Assembly (NCBI GenBank): GCA_910577785.1
Contig: CAJTNT010000008.1
Location: forward strand, 1-64,000
Direction of reading: 5' to 3'
DNA from: an uncultured Lachnospiraceae bacterium
GTDB lineage: Bacteria; Bacillota; Clostridia; Lachnospirales; Lachnospiraceae
DNA: 64,000 nt
A model generated the notes under the pieces. That model was given only the letters and a program-made list of their open reading frames with translations, made no database searches and was not told the DNA's origin. A program made the position numbers and the translations under genes. Shown here in pieces: positions 54,489 through 63,719 of this stretch (position 1 is its first letter; every line of letters starts with the position of its first letter).

Positions 54489-56288
54489 CTAAACTATTTC
54501 CTCCTCTACCCTGTCTGGTATCATCATCGTAATCCTCGTTCCCCTTCCCTCCTCACTCTCTATCTGAAAAAAGGCTTTTTCCCCATAAAAAAGCCTCAGA
54601 CGCTGACAGATATTCGCCATCCCGATCCCCCTCTGGCGGCTGCTTCCTTCTGCCTCTGGATTCCCATCCCCTTTGCCCTGGTGATGGTTCTCCTGGCATT
54701 TCTTCTGAATGCAGGCCTCCCTCATGCTGCCTATCTGTGTACGCAAGGCGCTCAGTTTCTCTTTCTCAATGCCGCATCCATCGTCTTCGATGACAAACCG
54801 CAGATACCCTTTGCCCTCCATCCGCACAGAAGCTTTTACGCTGCCTCCTTCAATCTTCTGCTCCAGGCCATGGAAGACAGCGTTCTCAATCAAAGGCTGC
54901 AGCAACAGCTTAATCACCGGCTTCTGCCGCGCTTCCCCATCCGTTTCTGTAAGCACATGGATCCTCCCACGGAACCGATGCTCAATAATATTGGCATATT
55001 CCTGGATATAATTCAACTCCTCTTCCACCATTACAATATTCCCCTCCCTTACCGCAAAGCGGAATACCTTCGCCAATGCCAAGGTAATCTCCGCAATTTC
55101 ATCTTCGTCATGGTACAGCGCCATCGCCCGGATGCAGTCTAAGGTATTATATAGGAAATGAGGATTGATCTGGTTGCGGTATGCAGAAATCTGCAGCTGC
55201 TTTTCGGCTGCCTCCATCTGATACGTACGTTCCCGTGCATCCTGGATTAACATATTCTTTTCCTCAATGCTGTCCAGCATCTGGTTCAGGCTGTTTTCCA
55301 CGCGCCCAATCTCATCCTCCCTGCGTACGCTAATCCTGTCCCTAGGTTCTGAGGCAACATGTTTGACGAAGCAATCCATTTCCCGGATTGGCACCAGCAG
55401 ACGCCAATAACAGAAGGCAACCATTAAAAACATCAGGCATAACGCCAGAAGATATGCCCCCGTATGGAACCCTACCAGCCCGTCTTCTCCCCCATATAGT
55501 TCCCTTGTGGGAATCCTGCTGACAATCTGCCATCCGCCCATCGGCAGCCCAAGGCTGGCCGCCTGATATTCTGAGGAGGATTCCTTCCATCCTTTTCCTA
55601 TCTTCTCCATATCAGGGCTCCCCTGCGCCGCCAAGACCCTGTCATTTCGATCCAGCAGGTAAATCTGCGTATGCTCTGTGGCCTGCGCCCCCTCCAGAAT
55701 CCCCATAAATTTATCCGGTTTCATAATCAGGACACACATCCCTATCTGCTGCCCATAAAGCTGGCTGTTCAGGTCAAATATCGGAAAATAAATCGCGTAA
55801 TAGGGAACATTCGAATCGGAAAAAGAAAACAGGCTGCTGTATTCTAACTCGCTTTTTATCTCCCGGATAACCCCCATGCGTTCCACTTCCTGCGTCCCCT
55901 TCCCCATACTGGCAATCAGATCCATCTCCCTGCCATATAGATAAATTCCGGCAATATTCTGTTCCAGCAGGATAGTATTGGAAAATACAGTATTGACGTC
56001 TTCGATAGAAATCGCGCGTTCCACAGGATCCTGAAAAAAATAGCTATAAATCGTCGGAGAATATGCCGTCACTGTCGCAATCTGCGTCATCAGCTGGTGA
56101 TACTCCTCCATCTTCCCCTCTATCTGCGCCATCAGCTGTTGGTTGGTATTCCATATATTCTCCCGCCAGGATTTCTGCATCTGCCAGCTGCTGTACACAA
56201 ACGCCAGGAAAAGAACCAGCATCAGTATTGCCCCCATCAGGGAAAGCTGACGGAAAACACTCTGTTTCCTCTTTTTCTTCCCTCGCAT
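54489..56288 (-). CDS. YesM/LytS-type sensor histidine kinase
   Basis: This 599-residue protein has an extracellular Cache-like sensor between membrane helices at ~15-35 and ~275-300, a HAMP region, and the His-kinase box QINPHFLYNTLDCIRAMALY followed by LLLQPLIENAVFHGLE, VIEDDGCGI and GIGMANICQRLRLFYG. This is the class that typically pairs with YesN-like regulators and responds to sugars or peptides, often through a binding protein. It is followed directly by the YesN-like gene, and the solute-binding lipoprotein gene precedes it by 95 bases. Confidence 0.93.
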   Translation of the reverse strand: MRGKKKRKQSVFRQLSLMGAILMLVLFLAFVYSSWQMQKSWRENIWNTNQQLMAQIEGKMEEYHQLMTQIATVTAYSPTIYSYFFQDPVERAISIEDVNTVFSNTILLEQNIAGIYLYGREMDLIASMGKGTQEVERMGVIREIKSELEYSSLFSFSDSNVPYYAIYFPIFDLNSQLYGQQIGMCVLIMKPDKFMGILEGAQATEHTQIYLLDRNDRVLAAQGSPDMEKIGKGWKESSSEYQAASLGLPMGGWQIVSRIPTRELYGGEDGLVGFHTGAYLLALCLMFLMVAFCYWRLLVPIREMDCFVKHVASEPRDRISVRREDEIGRVENSLNQMLDSIEEKNMLIQDARERTYQMEAAEKQLQISAYRNQINPHFLYNTLDCIRAMALYHDEDEIAEITLALAKVFRFAVREGNIVMVEEELNYIQEYANIIEHRFRGRIHVLTETDGEARQKPVIKLLLQPLIENAVFHGLEQKIEGGSVKASVRMEGKGYLRFVIEDDGCGIEKEKLSALRTQIGSMREACIQKKCQENHHQGKGDGNPEAEGSSRQRGIGMANICQRLRLFYGEKAFFQIESEEGRGTRITMMIPDRVEEEIV

Positions 56289-56382
56289 ACCTGCTCCTTT
56301 CCTCTCCGCTGCTCCTAAATCATAGCCATCTGCTTTCTCCTGCCTATTCCTGCGGGTTCCCCCTTGCCCTCAGCAACATTTT

Positions 56383-58071
56383 CTAGTAATTCACTTTTTG
56401 GATCCTACTTCCCTGTTCCCGGCAATTTTTCTGATAGGCCTCATTCTTTTTACTGTCCAGCGCACCGATGCCCAATTCCTGCAGCCCCTGCAGCATGTCC
56501 TGATATTTTTCCTCAAACTGTGCGGCATCCTCTGCCAGTATAATCTTTGCCACCTGTGAAGCCTTATATTCTGTAATTCTGGATTCCAACGCTTTGGCCT
56601 CCTCATCCAGAGAAAAATTTAGCAGAGAATTGTTATACTTGTGGGTTTCCTTTGCCTTCCCATAAGTAACCCGGATTTTCTGGTCGGCCTCTTCCCTGCT
56701 CCCTTCCTCATAAGGTGCAATTACATGGCGCTGCCAAGCTGTATTGGCAAACATCCACCAGACGCCAATCCCAGTTTTGCCAGAATTTCTCTCTACTTCC
56801 TTCCAGCTATCTTTGCACTGGACAAGGCCGTCCTCCCATTCGTAATACATACCCTCCTCCCCATAGTTCCATAGCAGCATCCCCTCGTTGCTGGTCATAT
56901 AATCCAGCCACTTCGCCAGTTCCTGCGGATGCTCGCAGGACTTAGAGAAAAAAGTGTTAATCCAACCCAAAGAAGCTGTTTCCTCCTTGCCATAGACAGG
57001 ACGCTTGCCCTTTTCCGAAAGGATTGGACCAGAAGTTACCCATTCCTCAGGATCCACGTCAATATTCGCCGTATTCCCGACAAAGCACAGCACCTTCCCC
57101 TCTTTCAGCAAATCCCGCAGCTCTGCATTTGACAGCGTCAGCATTTCTGGCTGCAGGTACCCGCATGTTATCACTTGATTTAAGAACCACAGGGCATCCT
57201 TCATTTCCGGCTGCAAGAAAAAATCAATATATGTCCCGTCCTCTGTTACCGACTCTGCGCCAAAGGTATCCCGAAGGAAAATTAAGGTAGAATCCTGGTA
57301 ATTCTGCCCATCCAGCAGAAGTGGGATAAAATCTCCTGCTTCCAAAGCCTTTTCCCATGCCTGCAGCACCTGCGTCTCTGTTTTTAGCGCCTCTGTCTTG
57401 AGGCCGAGTTTATCCAGCAGCTGTTTATTCCAGATAATCCCATTGTTATATCCATAATCTACCATATCTTGATAGCACTGGGAACTGGGCGGCCATATCT
57501 TGGTCACATCCCCGCAGTACAGATGGGAGGGATAAGCATACCAGCCGCCGTCCCTCTGCGCCAGCCCTTCCTTCACGTCCTGCGGGAAATCCTTACGCAA
57601 ATGGGAATCCGGAAGGTATTGCTCCAACAGTTCCTCCAGGCTCCAGACCTTTCCCGAAGAGACAAGCTGGCTGATGGTCGTCTTGTCCGTTACGGAAATG
57701 ACATCGGGCAGCTCGCCGTTCGCAAGCATCAGGCGCAGATGGCTGTTGGCGTCCTGCGGCGGAACATTGGTATCTACTACCACATTGGTCTTCTGCGTAA
57801 TCTTGCCTGTAATCGTGTCTTCCTCTGTCTCCCATTTCGGCGGAACCCAAAAATCCACATCGCAGAAAAGGGAAATATGGACATACTCTTTTGCGCCTTC
57901 CTCTATAGCGCCATCCGCACACCCACAAAGCAACAGCGCAACAGCAAAAATACTTAACAGCCATTTTTTCGCTGACAGCTCCCCTCTCCTATTTCCTGTC
58001 TTACCGCATAATATTACTTTTCTGCCTGACAGGCTCCCTTGCTTGTTTATCCTCTGGTATTTATCTAACAT
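56383..58071 (-). CDS. Solute-binding lipoprotein (family 1-like)
   Basis: This protein is about 562 residues. A lipoprotein signal (KKWLLSIFAVALLLCGC) lies ~40-55 residues into the frame. The mature protein resembles the extracellular binding proteins of carbohydrate ABC importers: DTNVPPQDANSHLRLMLANG, ELPDVISVTD, LYCGDVTKIW, YGYNNGIIWNKQLLDKLGLK. The start is uncertain because no ATG sits just before the signal peptide. The ATG at 58071 gives a long n-region, and a CTG beside GGAGAGGGG might be used instead. No ABC permease or ATPase gene is present; kinase and regulator genes follow, so it may sense rather than import. Confidence 0.82.
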   Translation of the reverse strand: MLDKYQRINKQGSLSGRKVILCGKTGNRRGELSAKKWLLSIFAVALLLCGCADGAIEEGAKEYVHISLFCDVDFWVPPKWETEEDTITGKITQKTNVVVDTNVPPQDANSHLRLMLANGELPDVISVTDKTTISQLVSSGKVWSLEELLEQYLPDSHLRKDFPQDVKEGLAQRDGGWYAYPSHLYCGDVTKIWPPSSQCYQDMVDYGYNNGIIWNKQLLDKLGLKTEALKTETQVLQAWEKALEAGDFIPLLLDGQNYQDSTLIFLRDTFGAESVTEDGTYIDFFLQPEMKDALWFLNQVITCGYLQPEMLTLSNAELRDLLKEGKVLCFVGNTANIDVDPEEWVTSGPILSEKGKRPVYGKEETASLGWINTFFSKSCEHPQELAKWLDYMTSNEGMLLWNYGEEGMYYEWEDGLVQCKDSWKEVERNSGKTGIGVWWMFANTAWQRHVIAPYEEGSREEADQKIRVTYGKAKETHKYNNSLLNFSLDEEAKALESRITEYKASQVAKIILAEDAAQFEEKYQDMLQGLQELGIGALDSKKNEAYQKNCREQGSRIQKVNY

Positions 58072-58275
58072 TTTATCGTCCTTCCCATTTCCCGCCCATA
58101 GAGTGTTGCCTCCGCCATTTCCGCATCCCCGCAGAGACACTCTTTTGTTCCTCTGCTGAACGGCGCAAAATGCTTCTCTTTGCTATCCATATATAACTAT
58201 AGTAACGCATCTTACCATGCATTTCAACGAATATTTCCTAAGCAACTCGCGCGGCCGCCCTTTTCCCTAAAATCT

Positions 58276-58323
58276 TGCAAAAACAAACAGCAGTATGCAA
58301 GGATTCATTTCCCCGCATACTGC
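58276..58323 (-). terminator. Terminator after the Big_2 pseudogene end
   Basis: Read leftward, GCAGTATGC (58323-58315) pairs with GCATACTGC (58298-58290) followed by TGTTTGTTTTTGC. It lies 17 bases after the stop at 58340 and upstream of the solute-binding protein gene. Confidence 0.75.
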
Positions 58324-58339
58324 CGCTCTTATTATTTTA

Positions 58340-59500
58340 TTACTTTACCGTAATCTTAATCTTCGCTTTCTTGCCATTAAACGTCTTGACCGTAATGACT
58401 GCCGTCCCCTTCTTGAGGCCTTTTACCTTACCGGAAGAAGATACGGTTGCCACTTTCTTGTTGCTGGTCGAATACGTCATCTTGTAGCTTGCCGTATTTT
58501 TGGGCAATTTCGCCTTGATCTGGTAAGTTTTCCCTCTCTTCACGGTCGCCTTCCTGGCATTCAGGGAGACTTTGCTTGGCGCAGCCTTAACGGTAATGGT
58601 GCAGGCAGCTTTTTTGCCGTCTGCCGTAGCTGTGATTTTAGCCGTGCCTTTCTTCTTGGCCGTCACGACGCCCTTCGAATTAACCGTAGCAACACTGGAT
58701 TTGCTGGTGGTCCATTTTACCTTACGGTTTGTGGCGTTGGAGGGCTTTACAGTGGCTTTCAGGGTAAACTTCTCTTTTACACCTAAAGTTGTTTTCTTCA
58801 GGCTTAAGGTTACGCTCTTAACGGCAATTTTATTTGATTTTACGGTTACTTTGCATACAGCCGTTTGGCCATTTATGGTGCTTACGGTTATATTGGCTGT
58901 GCCGGCTGCTTTTGCGGTTACGGTACCATTCTGGCTTACTAGTCCAGATAGTCCCATCCTTTGTCCAAATCGGTAGAAATCATCGGCTGGTAGCCTGGCT
59001 GCGGAAGATCGTCTACAAAGAGATACCAGCGGTTATCATTGCTGTGATCTTTAAAGACGGCCGGGCCTTCGACAGAGCCAAATCGGGACTGGCCGATATT
59101 GCTCTGTACCCTTGTCCAGTTTGTCCCCTGCTTCCACCATTGCTTGTCTGTGGTGACTTCCATAATAATCTGCTCATCATGGCTCTTAGTGATATGATAG
59201 GTCTTGTTGCCATTTTGCGCAATCGTGGTGTCAATCCATCCATTTGTGCCGCCATCCAAGAATACGCCGCCATACTATGCAGCCGCCTTCGTGCCGTCCA
59301 CATACAGAATCGTCTCGGCCTCCGTCAGCACCACATCCACATGGCTCCAGTCCGTCCCTGTCACGGCGGCAGCGCTAGCCGGGCGGCTGCCATTGTTGTT
59401 GTAACGCTCAATGGTCGTGCTGCCCCCTTTTATCAATGCGCCAATGAGCGAGAATTAGGCCGAACTGTAAATCGTACCCCCTCCCGCTTTATCGGCAGCA
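58340..59500 (-). pseudogene. Remnant of a LamG / GH43-like / Big_2 surface protein
   Basis: Three consecutive pieces on the minus strand make one broken gene. First comes a LamG-like segment (VTGTDWSHVDVVLTEAET, LYVDGTKAA) interrupted by TAG at 59275-59277, with an earlier TAA upstream of it. Then comes a glycosidase-43-like segment (FGSVEGPAVFKDHSNDNRWY, YQPMISTDLDKGWDYLD) ending in a stop near 58939. After a frame change come two to three Big_2 domains (VSQNGTVTAKAAGTANI, VKWTTSKSSVATVNSKGVVT, STSNKKVATVSSSGKVKG). The Big_2 part is an intact 205-codon frame but has no start signal. The whole was probably a secreted polysaccharide-degrading enzyme. Confidence 0.75.
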
Positions 59501-59580
59501 GCATTACCTTGTATCGGCAGCGTCAGCAACCCTAACTGTTTATGTAAGCGGGGAAACGTGGCCAAAGAGCCGCGATGGAG

Positions 59581-60333
59581 CTATTTCATTTCCATCATAG
59601 CCTGCGCGACGGCGAAATCAACCTCCCCGTCAATATCCACGGAATGCCCCTGCTCCATAATATAGGCATAACATTGATGCTTATAGATATTGCGAGCCGA
59701 GAATAAATGCTGTGTCTTTAATATATAAATCGCCCCATTTTCACGGTAATACGTAGGCAGGCTCTGCCTTGGGAGAAATGCCAGCGATTCGTCCTCAAAA
59801 TTTTCCATGGACAGATCCTCTGGCAGCGTATTGCTCCAAAGAGGGGAATGTTCCATCTCGCACACAGACGATACCATATTTGCCTGCTTCTCCATGAACA
59901 GCCCAAACGCACCCACAATATCCTCTGCCGTCCGCAGCGGGGACGTAGGCTGCAGCACGGTAACCGTCCCAAATTCCTCCCCTCGTTTCCTGTATTCTTC
60001 CAGCACAAAACGCACGGCGTCCCATGTGGATGCTGTATCCGAAGATGTCTGCGCATCCCGCAGGAACGGCACGTCTGCCCCATAATTCCTGGCAATTTCC
60101 GCATACCTCTCCGCATCCGTAGACACATGGATCCGCTGGAACATACCTGACTGCTGTGCCACTTCGATCGAATATGCCAATAACGGCTTCCCGCATAATT
60201 CCTTAATATTTTTATCTTTCAGGCCCTTCGAGCCGCTCCTGGCTGGGATAATCGCAAGATTCCTTCCCTCCCCCTGCCCGCCCATGCGCTCTGCTTCCAT
60301 AAATTTTCCATCCTTCACTGCAAATACCTCCAT
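59581..60333 (-). CDS. CMP-sialic-acid-synthetase-like cytidylyltransferase
   Basis: This 250-residue enzyme has NLAIIPARSGSKGLKDKNIK (the CTP-binding start of NeuA/PseF/LegF), HVSTDAERYAEIARNYGADV, VTVLQPTSPLRTAEDI and the C-terminal DIDGEVDFAVAQAM. It activates a nine-carbon acidic sugar (sialic, legionaminic or pseudaminic acid) with CTP. Partner biosynthesis genes are not adjacent. The N-terminal ~25 residues may not be translated; another ATG lies at residue 12. In a motile organism its product could decorate flagellin, but nothing here proves it. The promoter is at 60446-60474. Confidence 0.88.
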   Translation of the reverse strand: MEVFAVKDGKFMEAERMGGQGEGRNLAIIPARSGSKGLKDKNIKELCGKPLLAYSIEVAQQSGMFQRIHVSTDAERYAEIARNYGADVPFLRDAQTSSDTASTWDAVRFVLEEYRKRGEEFGTVTVLQPTSPLRTAEDIVGAFGLFMEKQANMVSSVCEMEHSPLWSNTLPEDLSMENFEDESLAFLPRQSLPTYYRENGAIYILKTQHLFSARNIYKHQCYAYIMEQGHSVDIDGEVDFAVAQAMMEMK

Positions 60334-60445
60334 CGTTTCCTACAACATTCCCTGCCAATTCCTCCATAAGACACTACAACGTTCACTGCAAATCTTTTTA
60401 TAAAACCCCTATGCCCTATCATCACGATTTGTTGCATTTTGTTTC

Positions 60446-60474
60446 ATCATACAATATCTTCTACGCTATTTCAA
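60446..60474 (-). promoter_or_regulatory. Promoter of the cytidylyltransferase gene
   Basis: On the minus strand TTGAAA (60469-60474) and TATGAT (60446-60451) are 17 bases apart; the leader is ~105 nt. Confidence 0.65.
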
Positions 60475-60518
60475 GATTTAAAATCCGCAAAGTCCCCTAA
60501 CTTTATGCCCAAAACCAA

Positions 60519-60547
60519 TTGAAATCACTGGCATTTTGTGTTAGCAT
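60519..60547 (+). promoter_or_regulatory. Candidate promoter of the Wadjet operon
   Basis: TTGAAA (60519-60524) and TAGCAT (60542-60547) are 17 bases apart, ~40 bases before the first jet gene. The -10 box is imperfect. It is divergent from the promoter at 60446-60474. Confidence 0.5.
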
Positions 60548-60594
60548 GGCCTTGGACAGACTCAACCAGAAAATCTTGTGAGCGAGGAAACCAA

Positions 60595-62070
60595 ATGCAG
60601 ATTACAGAGCAGCTACGGAAGCCGGTGAAGGAGGTAAATTATCTGAATGTAGAGAATACAGACAGATACCGCCCCATACTTCGGTTCTTTTATTTAAAAT
60701 ATGAACGGATGAAATACTGGCTCTACCAGGAGGACGTCTACGAAGCCCTGCGGGAAGATCCCTATTTCGCCCACTACACCATAGAACAGTGCCAGCAGGA
60801 TCTGGCAACGCTGGCAGGCTGGGGCAACCTGGTAACGATCCAGGATTCCAAGAACGTCCGCACACTGGAAGAATTTAAGAACCGCAGATACCAGTACCAA
60901 TTGTCCGAATATACGGTTGAGATTGAGCGTATGGTGATACGCCTAGAGAACTTGCTGGTGGAGGGCGCCTCCCTGGAACCCTCCCTGCTGGAGCGCATGA
61001 AAGAAGCGCTGGCCAGGCTCCCGCAGATGGCAGACGCCCCCATCGGCCAGGCCTATGGCTGGTGGCAGGGGCTGGAGAATGACTTCGTACGCCTCAACCA
61101 GAATTACCAGGACTATATGCGCGCCCTCAACAGCGCACGAGCCGAAGAACTGATGCGCACCCAAGAATTCCTGGTCTTTAAGGACCATCTGATTGAATAT
61201 CTCCGCACGTTTGTCAAAGCATTGCAGCAGAATGCCTCAATGATCGAAGCAACGATCCGCAATGCAGATTCCGCACAGATCGAGCAGATCCTGGAGAAAA
61301 TTGTCGAATACGAAATGAATATCCCGCGCATTGACGCCCAGCCGGAGCACACTGCCATCCGCGAGCGCATGCATGGGAAATGGCTCAGCATAGAGGAATG
61401 GTTTGTAACGAAAGGAACCCAGGAAGCGGAGGCCTCCAAAGTATTTGATGCCACCAACGAAATCATCCGCAAAATCACACGCTATGCCACCCGGCTAAGC
61501 GAAATGAGCAACCTGGGCGCAAACCGAAGGGAAGAATATTTTAAAGTTGCCGAGATGTTTGGCAAATGCCAGCAAATCCATGAGGCGCACCGCCTGGCCG
61601 CCTGTGTATTTGGCATAGAAAGCCCGCTGCACCTAAAGGGAGACATGCCCCGGGCAACTGACAGCATCCACAGCAGTATCTATGAGGAAGATCCCTGCAT
61701 CATAAAGCTTGCGCCAAGGACGCGCACCTACCATGAGAAAGCCAACCGTCCCCAGATTGCAGACCAGTCCCAGGAACAGGCGCGCATCCGCCAGGAACTG
61801 CTGGAACGCCTGCAGCGGGAACGCGCCTTGCTGGACAGCTATATCCAGGACAGCCGCCTGGACTTTGCTGCCTTGCCGACCATTGAGCCGCAGATACGGG
61901 ATACCTTCCTGCTCTGGCTGTCGAAAGCCTTAGAAAATGAGCACCAACGGGGCAAAACCGAAGACGGGAGGACGTACCACCTGGAAGGCAGCTGGGAGGA
62001 AACCTGCATCTTGCACTGCACTGACGGGACGTTCCAGATGCCGGCATTTGTTATCTGTTTTGAAGATTAA
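60595..62070 (+). CDS. jetA: Wadjet JetA-like protein (DUF2397/TIGR02677)
   Basis: This 491-residue, mostly helical protein matches the DUF2397/TIGR02677 pattern: YLNVENTDRYRPILRFFYLK near the start, YFAHYTIEQCQQDLATLAGW (a winged-helix-like segment) and the C-terminal 'S..DG..F..P.F.I.F' ending (HCTDGTFQMPAFVICF). In Wadjet systems the corresponding gene encodes the kleisin that bridges the SMC-like heads. The start is ATG at 60595 behind GCGAGGAAA; the frame upstream lacks a signal. The neighbours DUF2398 and the SMC-like gene confirm the cluster. Confidence 0.88.
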   Translation: MQITEQLRKPVKEVNYLNVENTDRYRPILRFFYLKYERMKYWLYQEDVYEALREDPYFAHYTIEQCQQDLATLAGWGNLVTIQDSKNVRTLEEFKNRRYQYQLSEYTVEIERMVIRLENLLVEGASLEPSLLERMKEALARLPQMADAPIGQAYGWWQGLENDFVRLNQNYQDYMRALNSARAEELMRTQEFLVFKDHLIEYLRTFVKALQQNASMIEATIRNADSAQIEQILEKIVEYEMNIPRIDAQPEHTAIRERMHGKWLSIEEWFVTKGTQEAEASKVFDATNEIIRKITRYATRLSEMSNLGANRREEYFKVAEMFGKCQQIHEAHRLAACVFGIESPLHLKGDMPRATDSIHSSIYEEDPCIIKLAPRTRTYHEKANRPQIADQSQEQARIRQELLERLQRERALLDSYIQDSRLDFAALPTIEPQIRDTFLLWLSKALENEHQRGKTEDGRTYHLEGSWEETCILHCTDGTFQMPAFVICFED

Positions 62071-62261
62071 TGCCAAGGGGATCATCGTTTTATGGGTATT
62101 TATACTTGGCAAACGGACGCTGCTTTGGGCAAACCAGCTGAAATTGGCCACGCAAAAAAATCTATGGCTATGAATACTTTTTATTTTCTAGAAAAGGCAC
62201 GGTGCACAGCGGGCTATGTAACTGATTTTTGAGTGGCGCTCCCGGAGAAAAAGAAAAGCAA

Positions 62262-62360
62262 TATAAAAAGTTATTTCTTGACAGTTCCTTAGTACTGCTA
62301 TGTCGCGATCGGAACGAGAGCGCGTTTCTGTTGCGGCCTCCCACCTTCCGCAGCGACCCG
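62262..62360 (+). repeat. Intergenic repeats inside the Wadjet operon (families D and A)
   Basis: The 350-base gap between jetA and jetB holds AAGTTATTTCTTGACAGTTCC (compare the right end of the palindrome at 20962-21028) directly followed by the family A repeat 62289-62360 (TTAGTACTGCTATGTCGCGA, then GAGCGCGTTTCTGTTGCGGC). Nothing else gene-like is seen in 62071-62420. The gap is odd for an operon whose genes are usually tightly packed. Confidence 0.65.
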
Positions 62361-62420
62361 TTTAGCCACTATGCATCTACGCTATCAATATTAATCTTAA
62401 TAAAAGAAAGGCCACAACCA

Positions 62421-63554
62421 TTGAATACACTAGAAAAGCTGCTTTCCAAACGCTGGTTTGTCAAAGCAGTCAATAAAGAGGAATACTATCAAATAAAAGA
62501 CGAAGTAGGGAAGTACCAAAATTTCTTGAGCGAGAAATTAGGCTACCATATCATTGTAAACCCTTATGTGGTAAAATTAGAAAAAATCCCTGCCACCCCC
62601 GAGAACTGGATGGGGATCATGGAATTCTCTGATCCAATGGAGTATGTTTTTTTCTGCCTGACGCTGATGTTTCTGGAGGACAAGGAAGTGGACGGGCAAT
62701 TTATCCTTTCCCAGCTGACGGAGTTTATGCAAAGTATCTGGAAACAGAGTACGCTGGACTGGACCGTCTACCAGAACCGCCGCTATCTGGTGAAGGTATT
62801 GAAATATTGCGTAAAATGCGGGATTTTACAGGTATATGATGGCAGCGAGGATCAGTTTAAGAGCGACAGCCAGGCTGATGTGCTTTACCTGAATACGGGG
62901 GTGTCCCGTTATTTTATGCGCAATTTTACCAAAGATATTATGAAACTGTCCTCCGCAGAGGAATTTATCGGGGACAGCTGGGTCGGCATGGATGAAGACC
63001 GGGGGATTATCCGCAGGCAGCGTGTGTACCGCCGGTTATTGCTGTCTATGGGGATGGAACGGAGCGAAGAGACGGAAGAGGATTTCCTATATGTGCGCAA
63101 TTATGGCAAGAAGACGATCGAAAAGGACTTTTCCCGCTACTTTGACTGCGAGCTGCAGATTTACCGCAACCATGCATTTCTGGTACTGGGGGAAGAGGCC
63201 GCGATGGGAAAATGTTTCCCGGATGGGAATAACCTGGCGGACATCGCCTTGCTCTGCGCCAGGCTGGTACGGGAGAAGGTGGCGGATGGGGAATGGGAAG
63301 CCGATGTACGGGATGAAATCCTGGTGCCGGAAAATCAGTTCCTGGATCTCCTGGAACGGTGCAAAAAACTATACGAAGAAGGGTTTTGGAAAAGCTACCG
63401 GGAAATGACAGCCAGGGAATTTTGCAAGACGGTGAGCGAATATCTGCTGCAGCTGGAGTTTATCGAACCGCAGGATGGGCAGGTAAGGATACGGGGCAGG
63501 TTCTGCCGGATGATCGGGGAATATCCCATAGATTTCATGCAAGGCAGAAAATGA
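62421..63554 (+). CDS. jetB: Wadjet JetB-like protein (DUF2398/TIGR02678)
   Basis: This 377-residue protein matches DUF2398/TIGR02678: LEKLLSKRWFVKAVNKEEYY, YHIIVNPYVVKLEKIPATPE, DPMEYVFFCLTLMFLEDKEV, then NRRYLVKVLKYCVKCGILQV. In Wadjet this is the KITE-like subunit that sits on the kleisin. The start is TTG at 62421 with AGAAAGG upstream, because the family begins there; the frame is open further left, to a TTG at 62229, only across the intergenic repeat. Confidence 0.9.
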   Translation: MNTLEKLLSKRWFVKAVNKEEYYQIKDEVGKYQNFLSEKLGYHIIVNPYVVKLEKIPATPENWMGIMEFSDPMEYVFFCLTLMFLEDKEVDGQFILSQLTEFMQSIWKQSTLDWTVYQNRRYLVKVLKYCVKCGILQVYDGSEDQFKSDSQADVLYLNTGVSRYFMRNFTKDIMKLSSAEEFIGDSWVGMDEDRGIIRRQRVYRRLLLSMGMERSEETEEDFLYVRNYGKKTIEKDFSRYFDCELQIYRNHAFLVLGEEAAMGKCFPDGNNLADIALLCARLVREKVADGEWEADVRDEILVPENQFLDLLERCKKLYEEGFWKSYREMTAREFCKTVSEYLLQLEFIEPQDGQVRIRGRFCRMIGEYPIDFMQGRK

Positions 63555-63719
63555 ACCACCCCACTGCAAGTAACGGGATATAAAATCCGTGAAAGAATAA
63601 ATTCATGGCTCAGAACGTGCCGTACAGCGCATCCCTGTGCCGTGGACAGCAACAACTTATTTGCTATGCCTATCCATGCAGTGACTAACATATTAACATA
63701 GAAAAAACAGGAGGAACAC
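63555..63719. other. 165-base gap before the SMC-like gene
   Basis: No gene. A segment near 63603-63646 (GGCTCAGAACGTGCCGTACA) resembles the family B repeat at 25838 (GGCTCAGAAACGCGCTGCAG). ACAGGAGGAACAC just before 63720 is a strong ribosome site. Confidence 0.5.

Noticed and set aside
58572-58976. Hydrophobic plus-strand frame opposite the Big_2 region
   Set aside because: It is the complement of Lys/Thr/Val-rich Big_2 codons; it has no start signals and no recognisable family.
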